DNA of 64,000 nucleotides from Proruminimicrobium sp963666965 (GTDB lineage: Bacteria; Elusimicrobiota; Endomicrobiia; Endomicrobiales; Endomicrobiaceae), in NCBI GenBank assembly GCA_963666965.1, contig OY762939.1, forward strand, positions 1,550,001 through 1,614,000, written 5' to 3'. Below, in pieces: positions 54,700 to 64,000 of the stretch. Below the pieces are notes generated by a model. It did not search any database. It was not told where the DNA came from and saw only the letters and a program-made list of their open reading frames with translations. A program made the translations under genes and the position numbers. Numbering within the stretch: the stretch's first letter is position 1; every line of letters starts with the position of its first letter.

Positions 54700-55409
54700 A
54701 CGAAATACTATATTCGCTTGTGGCAATGATGTCGGCGTTATGCGGAACTTTTCTGGTACTGAAATTCAGTGACTGGTCCAGAAAAAATTCCGTGTTGCTT
54801 ATAGGATTTGCCGCAGGCGTAATGATTTCAATAGCATTCATACATCTTATGCCTGAAGCTCTTAAAAACACGTCAAATGCTATCTACTGCGTTCTTGCCG
54901 GATTTTTGACAATGTTTTTTTTACAGCATTTTTTATTTTTTCACCCGTGCCACGAAGAGCATTGCGACGTCCACCATCTCGGCACATTGTCGACTTTAGG
55001 TCTTGGCATGCACTCGTTTTTTGACGGTCTTATAGTCTGCATAGGTTTTGAAGCAAGTTTTTCCATAGGAATTCTTACAACAGCTGCCGTAATATTTCAT
55101 AAAATCTGTGACGGAATCACAATAACAAGCATCTTAATACACACAAATATGGATACAAAAAAAATATTCAAATATTCTTTGCTTGTAGCTTTATTTACGC
55201 CTATAGGCGCAATTGCAGGACTGATTTTTCTAAATTATATATCGCATGAACTGGTAGGTTCGTTTCTCGGATTTATAGCCGGAACTTTCATATATTTGTC
55301 AGCCTCCGACCTTATTCCGGAAACTCACAAGGCTTCAAATAAGAAATCAGGCATCTGCTTCTTTGTCGGAATAGCTTTAGTTGCTCTTCTCGGACATCTT
55401 ATCCATTAA
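54696..55409 (+). CDS. ZIP-family metal transporter
   Basis: 237 residues, about seven to eight membrane helices. The metal-site helices carry IAFIHLMPEAL (His/Glu), LGMHSFFDGL and FHKICDGITI, where many relatives have HNFPEG. A His/Cys-rich loop (HPCHEEHCDVHHLG, about residues 87-100) lies between helices 3 and 4. The family imports Zn, Fe or Mn across the inner membrane. Overlaps pyk by 4 nt (ATGA). Confidence 0.88.
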   Translation: MNEILYSLVAMMSALCGTFLVLKFSDWSRKNSVLLIGFAAGVMISIAFIHLMPEALKNTSNAIYCVLAGFLTMFFLQHFLFFHPCHEEHCDVHHLGTLSTLGLGMHSFFDGLIVCIGFEASFSIGILTTAAVIFHKICDGITITSILIHTNMDTKKIFKYSLLVALFTPIGAIAGLIFLNYISHELVGSFLGFIAGTFIYLSASDLIPETHKASNKKSGICFFVGIALVALLGHLIH

Positions 55410-55421
55410 ACTTTAAAAAGT

Positions 55422-55450
55422 TTGTTAAATAAATATTTTTGGAGTATAAT
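55422..55450 (+). promoter_or_regulatory. Promoter of the PBP1A gene
   Basis: TTGTTA (55422-55427), 17-nt spacer, TATAAT (55445-55450), predicted start near 55457, 37 nt before the ATG. Confidence 0.6.
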
Positions 55451-55493
55451 ATCTTTTGTTTTTAAAAAAAATTATACTTAAAGAAATGCAATT

Positions 55494-57593
55494 ATGAAAT
55501 TTAAAACAATTTTAATATACACCGTAATATTATCATTCTGCCTTGTTGCAGGCGTTATTATAGTTTCAAAACTCATAGATGAACTCCCGTCAATATCAAA
55601 TCTTGAAAATTTTAAACCAAACGTAGTTACAAAAATCTATGATAAAGACGGAAATATAATATCCGAAATGTTTGTTGAAAGAAGAGTAATTGTGCCGCTT
55701 AAAGACATCCCCGCAAATCTGCAAAATGCATTTATAGCCATAGAAGACAACGATTTTTATGATCACTGGGGTATCTCGACTAAAGGTATTTTAAGAGCTT
55801 TAGTCGTGAATTTTGCAAAAGGCAAAGTCTCACAGGGCGGCTCCACAATAACGCAACAGCTTGCAAAAACCGTCTTTCTCACTTCTGAAAGAACCATTAC
55901 AAGAAAACTCAAAGAAATGCTTCTTACCGTTCAGCTTGAACGTGAATATACAAAAGAAGAAATTCTGCAGCTTTACGTTAACCAGATTTATTTCGGAGCA
56001 GGCGGATACGGGGCAGAATCGGCATGCAAAATTTATTTCGGAAAATCGGTAAAAGATATCAATCTTGCCGAAGCCGCGCTTATTGCAGGTCTTCCAAAAG
56101 CTCCGAATTATTATTCCCCTTTTAAAAATCCGGAAGAATCAAAAAACAGAAGGTCTGTAGTTCTTGAAAGAATGAGACAACTTGGATTTATAACAAAAGA
56201 ACAGGAAGATGAGGCAATTAAACAGCCCATCCCCGATAAACGACAAATGCCGGGCACTGATTCAGGTCATTATTTTATAGAATATTTAAGGATTCTTCTT
56301 GAACCAAAATACGGAACAAATGTTCTTCATAAAGAAGGTTTATCGATATACACGACTCTCGATTCAAAAATGCAGATGGCGGCCGAGGAATCGTTAAACA
56401 AACAATTAGACCAGTTTGATACTGACAGAGCTAAAGCTTTAAAAAAAGATAAATCCAAAATTGATAAAGTGCAGGGCGCTTTAATTGCTATAGACCCTAA
56501 AACAGGCGCTATCAGAGCAATGGTCGGCGGCCGTGATTTTAAGGAAACCCAGTTTAACAGAGCCATTCAAGCAAAAAGACAGGCCGGTTCGTCATTTAAA
56601 CCTTTTCTTTATACGGCGGCACTAGATTCAAAACTTATGACTCCGTCTACAATACTTGAAGATAAACCGATGGTTTATCTGTTTGACGGCAGAAATTGGC
56701 AGCTTGTGGCAAGGAATGTAAATTATGTTGAAGTTTTGGCCGAAAAAATGACTGCCGATGAATTGATTGATCCTATGAAGATATGGTATCCCGTCAATTA
56801 CGGCGGCAAATACAAAGGTGAAATGACTCTGAGAAAAGCCATTGCAAGATCAGTCAACATATGCTCAATTGAAACAATAGAAAAAATCACGCCTGCAAGA
56901 GTAATAGATTATGCCAGAATGATGGGCATAAAAAGTCCTCTTGTAAATTCTTTGTCTCTTGCCCTTGGTTCAAGCGACGTAACTCTTCAGGAAATGGTTT
57001 CTGCAATAGGAACGCTTGCTTCAGGCGGCATACAAACTGAACCATACCTTATAACAAAAGTTGTCGATAAAAACGGCAAAATACTTGAAAACAATATTCC
57101 TGTTGAAAAAGAAGTTTTATCACCTCAGACTTCATATATAATGACACATCTTCTTAAAGGCGTTATCGAAAGAGGCAGCGGCTTTAAAGCAAGAGAACTT
57201 GGCAGGCCTTGCGCCGGTAAAACAGGCACTTCAAATGACAGCGTAGACGCATGGTTTATAGGATATACTCCTCAGATAGTAGCCGGAGTATGGGTTGGTT
57301 ACGATGACAGAACGTCTCTTGGAGCAAAAGTAACAGGCGGAACAATAGCGTGTCCGATTTGGACTGATTTTATGAAAAATGCGCTTAAAGGTTATCCTGT
57401 TATGGATTTCACACAGCCGAAAGGAATTGAATGGACACTTATAGATCCGGCTACCGGATTTCTTGCATTGAGCAAAACGCCGGGAGCATATCTTGAGGTA
57501 TTTCTTGAAGGAACCGCGCCTAAAGAATATTCTATAATGAAAGATAAAAAACAATCCGAATACAATGACGACGATGAAGAAGACGGATTCTAA
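55494..57593 (+). CDS. Penicillin-binding protein 1A (class A)
   Basis: 699-residue bifunctional peptidoglycan synthase. One N-terminal membrane anchor (about 5-25). GT51 glycosyltransferase motifs EDNDFYDHWGI and GGSTITQQLAKTVFL. Transpeptidase motifs: catalytic SSFK (in RQAGSSFKPF), SVN (in IARSVNICS), KTG (in CAGKTGTSND). The acidic tail (YNDDDEEDG) is cytosol-distal and probably disordered. Monocistronic, with its own promoter and hairpins downstream. Confidence 0.93.
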   Translation: MKFKTILIYTVILSFCLVAGVIIVSKLIDELPSISNLENFKPNVVTKIYDKDGNIISEMFVERRVIVPLKDIPANLQNAFIAIEDNDFYDHWGISTKGILRALVVNFAKGKVSQGGSTITQQLAKTVFLTSERTITRKLKEMLLTVQLEREYTKEEILQLYVNQIYFGAGGYGAESACKIYFGKSVKDINLAEAALIAGLPKAPNYYSPFKNPEESKNRRSVVLERMRQLGFITKEQEDEAIKQPIPDKRQMPGTDSGHYFIEYLRILLEPKYGTNVLHKEGLSIYTTLDSKMQMAAEESLNKQLDQFDTDRAKALKKDKSKIDKVQGALIAIDPKTGAIRAMVGGRDFKETQFNRAIQAKRQAGSSFKPFLYTAALDSKLMTPSTILEDKPMVYLFDGRNWQLVARNVNYVEVLAEKMTADELIDPMKIWYPVNYGGKYKGEMTLRKAIARSVNICSIETIEKITPARVIDYARMMGIKSPLVNSLSLALGSSDVTLQEMVSAIGTLASGGIQTEPYLITKVVDKNGKILENNIPVEKEVLSPQTSYIMTHLLKGVIERGSGFKARELGRPCAGKTGTSNDSVDAWFIGYTPQIVAGVWVGYDDRTSLGAKVTGGTIACPIWTDFMKNALKGYPVMDFTQPKGIEWTLIDPATGFLALSKTPGAYLEVFLEGTAPKEYSIMKDKKQSEYNDDDEEDGF

Positions 57594-57732
57594 CAACGAC
57601 AGAGCTTGGAAGATTAGAAGCCGGGCAGCTTGGCAAAAACAAACACAATCAAAAAAATCAATTCACAAAATCATTAATGTTTTGTCGGTAGTGCCACGTA
57701 AGCACGTTTATGAATGAAGTATTTTTTGCCGT

Positions 57733-57759
57733 AAAAACTTCATAATTTGTTAAGTTTTT
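57733..57759 (+). terminator. Hairpin 1 downstream of PBP1A
   Basis: AAAAACTT and AAGTTTTT, 8-bp stem, 11-nt loop, T-rich 3' arm. Confidence 0.45.
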
Positions 57760-57777
57760 AAACTCACTTGTTTGAAG

Positions 57778-57810
57778 AAAAATCCGTTTCATTATGCAGT
57801 AAGGATTTTT
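57778..57810 (+). terminator. Hairpin 2 downstream of PBP1A
   Basis: AAAAATCC and GGATTTTT, 8-bp stem with a 17-nt loop; T-rich 3' arm as in intrinsic terminators. Confidence 0.5.
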
Positions 57811-57865
57811 CTGAGTTGTGAGTTGTGCGGAAAAAAATACAAATGAATGTACGACAAGTGGCAGG

Positions 57866-57896
57866 GTTACTTTTTAGACTCGTGATAAAAAGTAAC
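57866..57896. terminator. Hairpin 3 in the convergent pbp1A/mutL region
   Basis: GTTACTTTTT and AAAAAGTAAC form a perfect 10-bp stem with an 11-nt loop, only 7 nt from the mutL stop; it may serve both strands. The rest of 57,594-57,902 shows no gene. Confidence 0.5.
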
Positions 57897-57902
57897 TTCT
57901 TC

Positions 57903-59645
57903 TTAGGTTCTTTTAAAGAACTTCTCAAGCTCATGTCTTGTAAGTTTATACATCGTAGGTCTTCCGTGCGGGCATGTATAGGGCATATCGCACAAAAATA
58001 AATCCTCGGCAAGTTTAACAGCCTGCCTGTCCTGCATATAATCTCCTGCTTTTATGCTGCTTTTGCATGAAATTCTTATAATAGTTTCGCGTATTTTATC
58101 AACCTGAATATTTTTTTCTTCTTCAAGAAATTCAATGACGCCGTTAATTATTTCAAAAAAGTTAACATTTTCTCCGAGCAAAGCCGGATAAGAAGACAAT
58201 CTGAAAGAATTTCCGCCGAATTCTTCAAGAGAAAATCCGAGAGAATTAAATATATCAAGAGAATTTTTAAGAATTACGCCTTTTGACGCCTGAAATTCAA
58301 AAACCTCCGGAATCAAAAGCTGCTGCACATCAAGAGTCTGAGACTGTATTTGTTTTAAAAATTTTTCATATTTTACTCTTTCCTGCGCCGCATGCTGGTC
58401 TATTATAAAACATTCTCCCTCTTTCTCCATTACAATATACATTTTGAAAATCTGCCCGGCAAATCTGTATTCTGATGTTTGAAGAAAATCCTGCTGTATG
58501 CTCCGGTTATTTACATCTGAAGAATATAAATTTTTATAATCCGACACGGCCGGAATATCACGGCGCGCATAATTTGAAAAATTCGGCGCATATCCATAAT
58601 CGGTTTTAACGGATTCTGTTTTCGAAAACGGGTCTTTTACATTAATTATGCTTTCCGGTCCGTCAGTCTCTACAGCTCCTTTTATAAACTTGTGAAATAA
58701 ATCGTACATTTCATTTTCTTTTGCAAATTTTATTTCTCTTTTTGTAGGGTGCACATTTATGTCTATATCGGCCGGATCTGTTTTTAAGAACATTATTATT
58801 GCCGGATGTCTGCCTACTGGTATCGCCTCTTTATAGGCCTGATATAAAGCATGCATAAGCCATTTCGGATAATTAACGCATCTGGAATTTACAAAAAGAT
58901 ACTGGTAATTTTTCTGAGCCATTGAATTTTGTCTTGTTGAAATAAATGCCTCTATTGCTATCTTTGGATGGTTAAAATTTACATATTTGAGCTTGCCGGA
59001 TAAATCTTTTCCGAGAACATCCTCTATTCTTTTTATTTTTGAATCTGTCTTGCGGTACTGAACAAATATTTTACCGTCCGTTATAATTTTAAAATCAACG
59101 TCGTTTCTCACCAAAGCCATTTCATCTATGCAATTTATTATTTTTGCTTTTTCGGTAGTATCGCTTTTTAAAAACTTTTCCCTTACGGGCGTATTGAAAA
59201 AAATATTTCTGATTTCAACTATTGTCCCGCCTGCTCCCGACCACGGATTTAAAACATGCTGTTTGGATCCTTCTATTGAAAGATGCCAGCCCGAAGAAAC
59301 ATCCGGCTGCTGCGTCTTAATCTCAAACATAGATACTGACGCTATTGAAGGAAGAGCTTCTCCCCTGAATCCCAACGAAAGAGTTTTCGACAGATCGTCA
59401 AAATTATTTATTTTGCTTGTGGCGTGTCTTTGCACGGACAGAATCAAATCCTCTTTTGCCATTCCTGAACCGTTGTCGCTTACCCTTATAAGTTTTTTGC
59501 CGGCTTTTTCAATTTCAACCGTAATTGAAGATGCTCCGGCGTCAAGTGAATTTTCAACAAGCTCTTTAACGGCATTCAAAGGTCTCTCAACAACTTCGCC
59601 GGCAGAAATTTGATCAATAGTTTTATCGTCAAGAATTTTTATCAT
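57903..59645 (-). CDS. mutL: DNA mismatch repair protein MutL
   Basis: 580 residues. GHKL ATPase motifs NSLDAGASSITVEI, DNGSGM and GFRGEALPSIASV at the N-terminus. The C-terminal endonuclease metal site DQHAAQERVKYEK with CKSSIKAGD and CPHGRPTM is present, so this is a nicking MutL, as in bacteria without MutH. Overlaps the PilZ gene by 4 nt; with mutS it forms a repair operon. Confidence 0.95.
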   Translation of the reverse strand: MIKILDDKTIDQISAGEVVERPLNAVKELVENSLDAGASSITVEIEKAGKKLIRVSDNGSGMAKEDLILSVQRHATSKINNFDDLSKTLSLGFRGEALPSIASVSMFEIKTQQPDVSSGWHLSIEGSKQHVLNPWSGAGGTIVEIRNIFFNTPVREKFLKSDTTEKAKIINCIDEMALVRNDVDFKIITDGKIFVQYRKTDSKIKRIEDVLGKDLSGKLKYVNFNHPKIAIEAFISTRQNSMAQKNYQYLFVNSRCVNYPKWLMHALYQAYKEAIPVGRHPAIIMFLKTDPADIDINVHPTKREIKFAKENEMYDLFHKFIKGAVETDGPESIINVKDPFSKTESVKTDYGYAPNFSNYARRDIPAVSDYKNLYSSDVNNRSIQQDFLQTSEYRFAGQIFKMYIVMEKEGECFIIDQHAAQERVKYEKFLKQIQSQTLDVQQLLIPEVFEFQASKGVILKNSLDIFNSLGFSLEEFGGNSFRLSSYPALLGENVNFFEIINGVIEFLEEEKNIQVDKIRETIIRISCKSSIKAGDYMQDRQAVKLAEDLFLCDMPYTCPHGRPTMYKLTRHELEKFFKRT

Positions 59646-60058
59646 ATTTTTTGTTTTTTATCGCACAAAACGTAATAACTGCAGTCTTTCTTGCATATAT
59701 CCAAAGCGCCCAGCGCTATTTTCGTTTCGCAGTCGTTAAAATCTATCGCCATTCTGTTTATTTTTTTGGAATCAAGAGTATCTATTTCGATAAATTCAAG
59801 GCCTATTTCCCACATTGTATTTTTAAATTTTGACCGCATAACTTTACCGAGTATTTTTTTTGTTTCCATTTTGGGAATATTTATCATAAGAGAAACTTCG
59901 GCATTTACGGGGATATCAGAATACATCAGCAGAAGCATTCCGCCGGCAGATAAATTCAGTATTATTCCGGGAAATATTTCTTTTTCGGTTCCTATCGATA
60001 CGGCATGTCCGAAATCTTTAATTACAGGAAATCTGGAATGTCTTCTTTTATTTAACAT
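59642..60058 (-). CDS. PilZ-domain protein
   Basis: 138 residues. NKRRHSRFPV (RxxxR) and LNLSAGGMLLL ((D/N)xSxxG) are the two c-di-GMP-binding signatures, about 30 residues apart. A C-terminal Cys cluster (CETK...CKKDCSYYVLC) follows. Start: ATG at 60058 with GGAG 7 nt upstream; an upstream in-frame ATG at 60109 lies in mutS and lacks a ribosome site. Lying between mutS and mutL is unusual for a second-messenger receptor. Confidence 0.8.
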   Translation of the reverse strand: MLNKRRHSRFPVIKDFGHAVSIGTEKEIFPGIILNLSAGGMLLLMYSDIPVNAEVSLMINIPKMETKKILGKVMRSKFKNTMWEIGLEFIEIDTLDSKKINRMAIDFNDCETKIALGALDICKKDCSYYVLCDKKQKI

Positions 60059-60077
60059 ACAGTTTCTCCAAAAAAAA

Positions 60078-62663
60078 TTATTTTTTATATTTTTCTTTCC
60101 ATTCTGCAAGAAGCTTCAGAGCATCTATCGGTTTTAGATCGTCTGTATCAAGCTTTCTTAATTCTATCAAAATTTCAGGTTCTATTGAAGCAAAAAGATT
60201 AGGCTGTATATCCTGTTCAAATTGCGCAAAATTTTTATTTATGTTTTTCTCAAGACCGTGTAAAATCTGATATGCTCTTTTTATAACTTTATGCGGAACT
60301 CCCGCCAGTTTTGCAACGTGTATGCCGTAGGATTTATCAGCGGAGCCTTCAACTATTTTATGCAAAAATATAACGTTGCCGTCCCATTCTTTTACAGAAA
60401 CGCTTGAATTGATTATTCCGTTGTTTTCTAAAACAAGCGACGTAAGCTCAAAATAATGCGTGGCAAATAAAACTTTCGCGCCTATGTTATATTTATTTTC
60501 AGTATCGGCAAAGAATTCAAGTATCGCCCATGCTATTGACATACCGTCGTATGTTGAAGTGCCTCTGCCAACTTCGTCAAGGATAATAAGGCTTCTGTCG
60601 GTATATTGATTTAAAATATTGGCTGTCTCGGTCATTTCAACCATAAAAGTCGATTCGCCTGCCGCAAGATTATCTCCCGCTCCTATTCTCGTGAAAATTT
60701 TATCGATGATCCCTATCTCAGCTTGCGAACAAGGCACAAAAGAGCCGGTCTGAGCCATAATAACTATAAGAGCCGTCTGCCTCAGATAAGTGGATTTACC
60801 GGACATATTAGGACCGGTAAGTATCATTATTCTTTTTGACGAATCATTCAGTTCAATATCATTTGCGACAAAATTTCCGGCTTTTAAAATCTGTTCAACA
60901 ACAGGATGTCTTGCATCTTTTAAAACAAGCTCTTTTCCCTGCGTCATTTTTGGACATACGTAATTAAAATCGCAGGCATTCTGCGCAAAAGAAATATAAA
61001 TATCAATTTCCGCAGCCATCGCCGATGAAGAAAGAATATGCTGCGCATATTGGGCAAGTTCCTGCCTTAACTGAACGAATAACTCGGTTTCAAGCTTTAT
61101 CGTTCTGTCCTGCGCAGAAATGATTTTTTCTTCAAGGACTTTAAGTTCCTGCGTTATGTATCTTTCGGAATTTGTAAGAGTTTGTTTTCTTATGTAATGA
61201 GCCGGCACTGACGATATATTTGATTTTGTAACGTCTATGTAATAACCGAAAACGGAGGTATATCCTATTTTCAAATTATTTATTCCTGTTGCCTGTTTCT
61301 CTTTGGCTTCAAGCTCGGATATATATTTTTTTGCGTCTCTGCTCAAAAGTCTAAGCTCGTCAAGCTCAGGAGAAACTCCCGTTTTTATTATATTGCCGTC
61401 TTTAATCATAACGGGCGCTTCAGAATCTATATAAGATTCTATTTTTTCGGCTATTTTCGTTTCAATATCAAGATTTACATCCTGAAAATAATTTATTTCC
61501 TTAAGTTTCGGGCATATTTCTTTTATGACGTTAATTGAATCTTTCAATGAAAGCAGTTCTTTAGGATTTGCCGATCCGCTTATTATCCTTGCGGCTATTC
61601 TGTCCAAATCCGATACGGCTTTAAGATTTTCTGCTATTTCTGTTCTTATTTTTTCGTTCTCAATAAATGTTTTTATTTTATTCTGTCTTTTTTCAATTTC
61701 TTTTATATCAAGCAGAGGTTTTATGATCCAGTTTCTTAAAAGTCTGGCTCCCATCGGAGTTACAGTGGTATCCATTACCGAAAGAAGCGACCCGTCCTGC
61801 TTAAGAGAGGTAGACGAACGTAAAATTTCAAGATTTTTTATAGCCACTCCGTCCAAAATCATATAATCGCCGCTTTCAAGAAATCTGATATTGTTCAAAA
61901 TAGGAATCGTCTGAGGCTGGTTAGCCTGCACGTAAGCCAATATACTGCCTACGGCGCATATCACGCCGGGCTTTGCTTCAATATTAAATGACGACAGAGA
62001 ATTTATGTTAAGAATTTTCTTTATGAAATTTTCACAGTATGAAGAATCCGAGTAAATATCTTTTACCGGTGAGGCGACCGTATTTAATCTTGATAAAATC
62101 TTTTTTATTTTCTCGTCCCTCATATAAGAATCGGCAAGTATTATTTCACCCGGTTTATACTTTATGATTTCATTTTCAAGATTTTGAATTGTCGTTTCAT
62201 ACGCGAAAAAATCTCCCGTAGATATGTCCGCAACGGCTATTGAAACCGAAGAGCAATTGATATTTGAAAAAACAACAGCCATAAGATAATTATTCATTTT
62301 TGAATCAAGAAGATTATCTTCAAGCAGAGTGCCGGGAGTGATAACTTTTACTACGCCTCTTTTAACTATTCCCTTGCCTGATCCCGGTTCTTCAAGCTGC
62401 TCGCATACCGCTATTTTCAAACCGGCTTTTATAAGCTTTCTTATATAATTATTTGCGGAATGGTACGGAACTCCGCACATCGGCATATTTTGTCTCTTTG
62501 TCAAAATAACTTCGAGAATAGGAGAAGCCTTTAAAGCGTCGTCGGCAAACATCTCGTAAAAATCTCCAAGCCTGAAAAACAGTATAACATCCGGGTACTG
62601 TTCTTTTATGGTGAAATACTGCTGCATTAGAGGCGTTAACTGGCTGTCTTGCGCATTTGTCAT
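60078..62663 (-). CDS. mutS: DNA mismatch repair protein MutS
   Basis: 861 residues. N-terminal mismatch-recognition FFRLGDFYEMF (Phe of FxE type), Walker A TGPNMSGKSTYLRQ and DEVGRGTSTYDG. Normal length. Follows the transglycosylase gene by 27 nt. Confidence 0.96.
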   Translation of the reverse strand: MTNAQDSQLTPLMQQYFTIKEQYPDVILFFRLGDFYEMFADDALKASPILEVILTKRQNMPMCGVPYHSANNYIRKLIKAGLKIAVCEQLEEPGSGKGIVKRGVVKVITPGTLLEDNLLDSKMNNYLMAVVFSNINCSSVSIAVADISTGDFFAYETTIQNLENEIIKYKPGEIILADSYMRDEKIKKILSRLNTVASPVKDIYSDSSYCENFIKKILNINSLSSFNIEAKPGVICAVGSILAYVQANQPQTIPILNNIRFLESGDYMILDGVAIKNLEILRSSTSLKQDGSLLSVMDTTVTPMGARLLRNWIIKPLLDIKEIEKRQNKIKTFIENEKIRTEIAENLKAVSDLDRIAARIISGSANPKELLSLKDSINVIKEICPKLKEINYFQDVNLDIETKIAEKIESYIDSEAPVMIKDGNIIKTGVSPELDELRLLSRDAKKYISELEAKEKQATGINNLKIGYTSVFGYYIDVTKSNISSVPAHYIRKQTLTNSERYITQELKVLEEKIISAQDRTIKLETELFVQLRQELAQYAQHILSSSAMAAEIDIYISFAQNACDFNYVCPKMTQGKELVLKDARHPVVEQILKAGNFVANDIELNDSSKRIMILTGPNMSGKSTYLRQTALIVIMAQTGSFVPCSQAEIGIIDKIFTRIGAGDNLAAGESTFMVEMTETANILNQYTDRSLIILDEVGRGTSTYDGMSIAWAILEFFADTENKYNIGAKVLFATHYFELTSLVLENNGIINSSVSVKEWDGNVIFLHKIVEGSADKSYGIHVAKLAGVPHKVIKRAYQILHGLEKNINKNFAQFEQDIQPNLFASIEPEILIELRKLDTDDLKPIDALKLLAEWKEKYKK

Positions 62664-62690
62664 AATTTTATTTCCCGCATAATTTTACTT

Positions 62691-63257
62691 TTAAAATTTT
62701 AAATTTACTATTTTGTCCGCAATTTTCAATATTGAATATATTCTGCCTATTTTTCTGACATATTTTTTTGTTTCGTCAAACGGCATCTGTTCAGAATCAT
62801 ATTCTACTATCGGATTCATTTTGCGCCACTGAGAAACGTTGCCAAGCCCTGCGTTGTAAGAAGCAAGCACCAAATTTTTATTGCCGTTAAACATCGTATA
62901 AAGAATCTTGTAATAGTAAATCCCGACCATTATGTTAATCTCGGGATTATATAGCATTTCCCGGTTAAAATTCTTAATTTTCATATACCTTGCAATCTGT
63001 TTTGCGGTTGAAGGCATAATCTGCATAAGTCCTACGGCTCCTTTGTTTGAAACCGCATTCGGAGAAAAATCGGATTCGGCTTTTATTATCGCTTTAATTA
63101 AAAGCGGATCGACATCATGATGTTTTGAATATTTGTAAACAAAATCCGAATATTTCCATGTATTGTTAATCTGAAAAAATAAATATGCCGCTATTGCAAA
63201 AATAAAGCATGCCGGTATTAAAATAATCTGATATTTTCTAACATTCACAAATTTCAC
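62691..63257 (-). CDS. Membrane-anchored lytic transglycosylase (SLT domain)
   Basis: 188 residues. An N-terminal helix (about 8-28) anchors an SLT domain: IKAIIKAESDFSPNAVSNKGAVGLMQIMPSTA, with the catalytic Glu in AESDF, then SYNAG. Cleaves peptidoglycan strands in the periplasm. Overlaps miaB by 20 nt. Confidence 0.9.
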   Translation of the reverse strand: MKFVNVRKYQIILIPACFIFAIAAYLFFQINNTWKYSDFVYKYSKHHDVDPLLIKAIIKAESDFSPNAVSNKGAVGLMQIMPSTAKQIARYMKIKNFNREMLYNPEINIMVGIYYYKILYTMFNGNKNLVLASYNAGLGNVSQWRKMNPIVEYDSEQMPFDETKKYVRKIGRIYSILKIADKIVNLKF

Positions 63258-63999
63258 CTGACATGCTGTTTGCCAAAGCCTTTGTTATTTTTACGTTTGC
63301 AAACTGCCCTTTAATATCTTTCTGACAATCAAAAAAAATCTTTATATTCTGGCTGTTTCTGGATTCGCAAACACCGTTTGCATATCCGTCTACCAGCACT
63401 TTCTGAATTGTTCCTGTATATTGTTCATTGAGCCTTTTTGAAATTTCATTTGAACGTTCAAGCAAAACGGCAAACCGTCTTTTTTTCGTTTCAACATCAA
63501 CGTCATCTTTCATTTTATAAGCCGGCGTATTGGGCCTTGGCGAATATTTGAAAATAAACAGTCCTCCGAATTCCAAATCATCTGCCGCTTTTAAAGTCCG
63601 GTCAAAATCTTCTTCCGTTTCGCCGGGAAAACCTATTATTATATCGCTTGTAATATTTATGGACGGAATTTTTGAACGTATTTTCGACAGAAGCAGTTTA
63701 TAATTTTCATAAGTATACTTTCTGTTCATTTTTTTTAATATTTCATCCGAAGCAGACTGCAAAGGAAGATGAATATATTTGCATATTTTTTCATTTGAAG
63801 CTATTTCATCAATAAGACCGTCTGAAAAATCTTTCGGATGGTTTGTCATAAATCTTATTCTCTCAAGATTCTTTATTGCTGAAACTTCCTTTAAAAGACC
63901 GGTAAAATCAATATTTTTATAATTATAAGAATTTACATTCTGCCCTAAAAGTATTATCTCTCTGACTCCACGGTTAACGGCCTGTTCCGTTTCCTGCAG
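63238..63999 (-). CDS. miaB: tRNA-2-methylthio-N6-dimethylallyladenosine synthase, partial
   Basis: C-terminal about 253 residues, open to the window edge. LLGQNVNSY and YIHLPLQSASDEILKKMNRKYT with IIGFPGETEEDF are MiaB signatures; the C-terminal TRAM domain begins near residue 190 of the visible part. The radical SAM cysteines are beyond the window. The methylthiotransferase acts on A37 of tRNAs reading UNN codons. RimO or MtaB are less likely given the LGQNVNSY block. Confidence 0.9.
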   Translation of the reverse strand: MQETEQAVNRGVREIILLGQNVNSYNYKNIDFTGLLKEVSAIKNLERIRFMTNHPKDFSDGLIDEIASNEKICKYIHLPLQSASDEILKKMNRKYTYENYKLLLSKIRSKIPSINITSDIIIGFPGETEEDFDRTLKAADDLEFGGLFIFKYSPRPNTPAYKMKDDVDVETKKRRFAVLLERSNEISKRLNEQYTGTIQKVLVDGYANGVCESRNSQNIKIFFDCQKDIKGQFANVKITKALANSMSGEICEC

Positions 64000-64000
64000 T

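Overview
The window is AT-rich (roughly one third G+C by eye) and densely packed. It encodes a diderm bacterium: lptF/lptG, apolipoprotein N-acyltransferase, SecA, a class A penicillin-binding protein, MutS/MutL, and an RF2 gene with a programmed frameshift. Gene content and base composition would fit an Elusimicrobiota/Endomicrobiia-like lineage, but that is an inference of low confidence; no rRNA or taxon-specific marker is present.

Layout. 1-2,263 (minus): truncated mtnA, a DUF167 gene, proC and the YggS PLP protein. 2,320-11,328 (minus): secA, lnt, prfB (with +1 frameshift), an aldehyde dehydrogenase and a 7TM histidine kinase. 11,657-17,058 (minus): lptF, lptG, murI, queD, queC, queE and an RNase H-domain gene. 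17,206-50,370 (minus): one unbroken array of 21 protein genes headed by tRNA-Pro(UGG) and a near-consensus promoter. 50,599-52,044 (minus): cardiolipin synthase. 52,310-57,593 (plus): TrpB-like enzyme, a short pyruvate kinase, a ZIP transporter and PBP1A. 57,903-64,000 (minus): mutL, a PilZ protein, mutS, a lytic transglycosylase and miaB (cut by the window edge).

The striking part is the 33-kb array. It holds 17 radical SAM (rSAM) genes: four SPASM-type (three fused to N-terminal TPRs), seven tandem paralogues of a second type (one TPR-fused), one B12-binding type with a C-terminal TPR, and five further SPASM-type enzymes. It also holds a GT4, a GT2 and a degenerate GT2 glycosyltransferase. 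In its middle sits a 3,120-residue protein without a signal peptide. That protein is a long predicted parallel beta-helix whose centre is 8.6 copies of a 185-residue (555-bp) unit, nearly identical at DNA level, and its C-terminus carries a nucleotidyltransferase-like GSSDID motif. Genes are spaced by 34 nt or less and many overlap by 1-4 nt, so the set is probably co-expressed. I do not recognise this as a described system. The two readings I consider are a multi-rSAM maturation system acting on or organised by the giant repeat protein, or an unusual surface-glycan/lipid pathway in which the giant protein is a scaffold. The sequence alone does not decide between them.

The flanks are ordinary housekeeping operons, with several points worth noting: the RF2 frameshift, a pyruvate kinase lacking its C-terminal domain, a 9-bp inverted repeat centred on the cls -10 box, and three hairpins between pbp1A and mutL.
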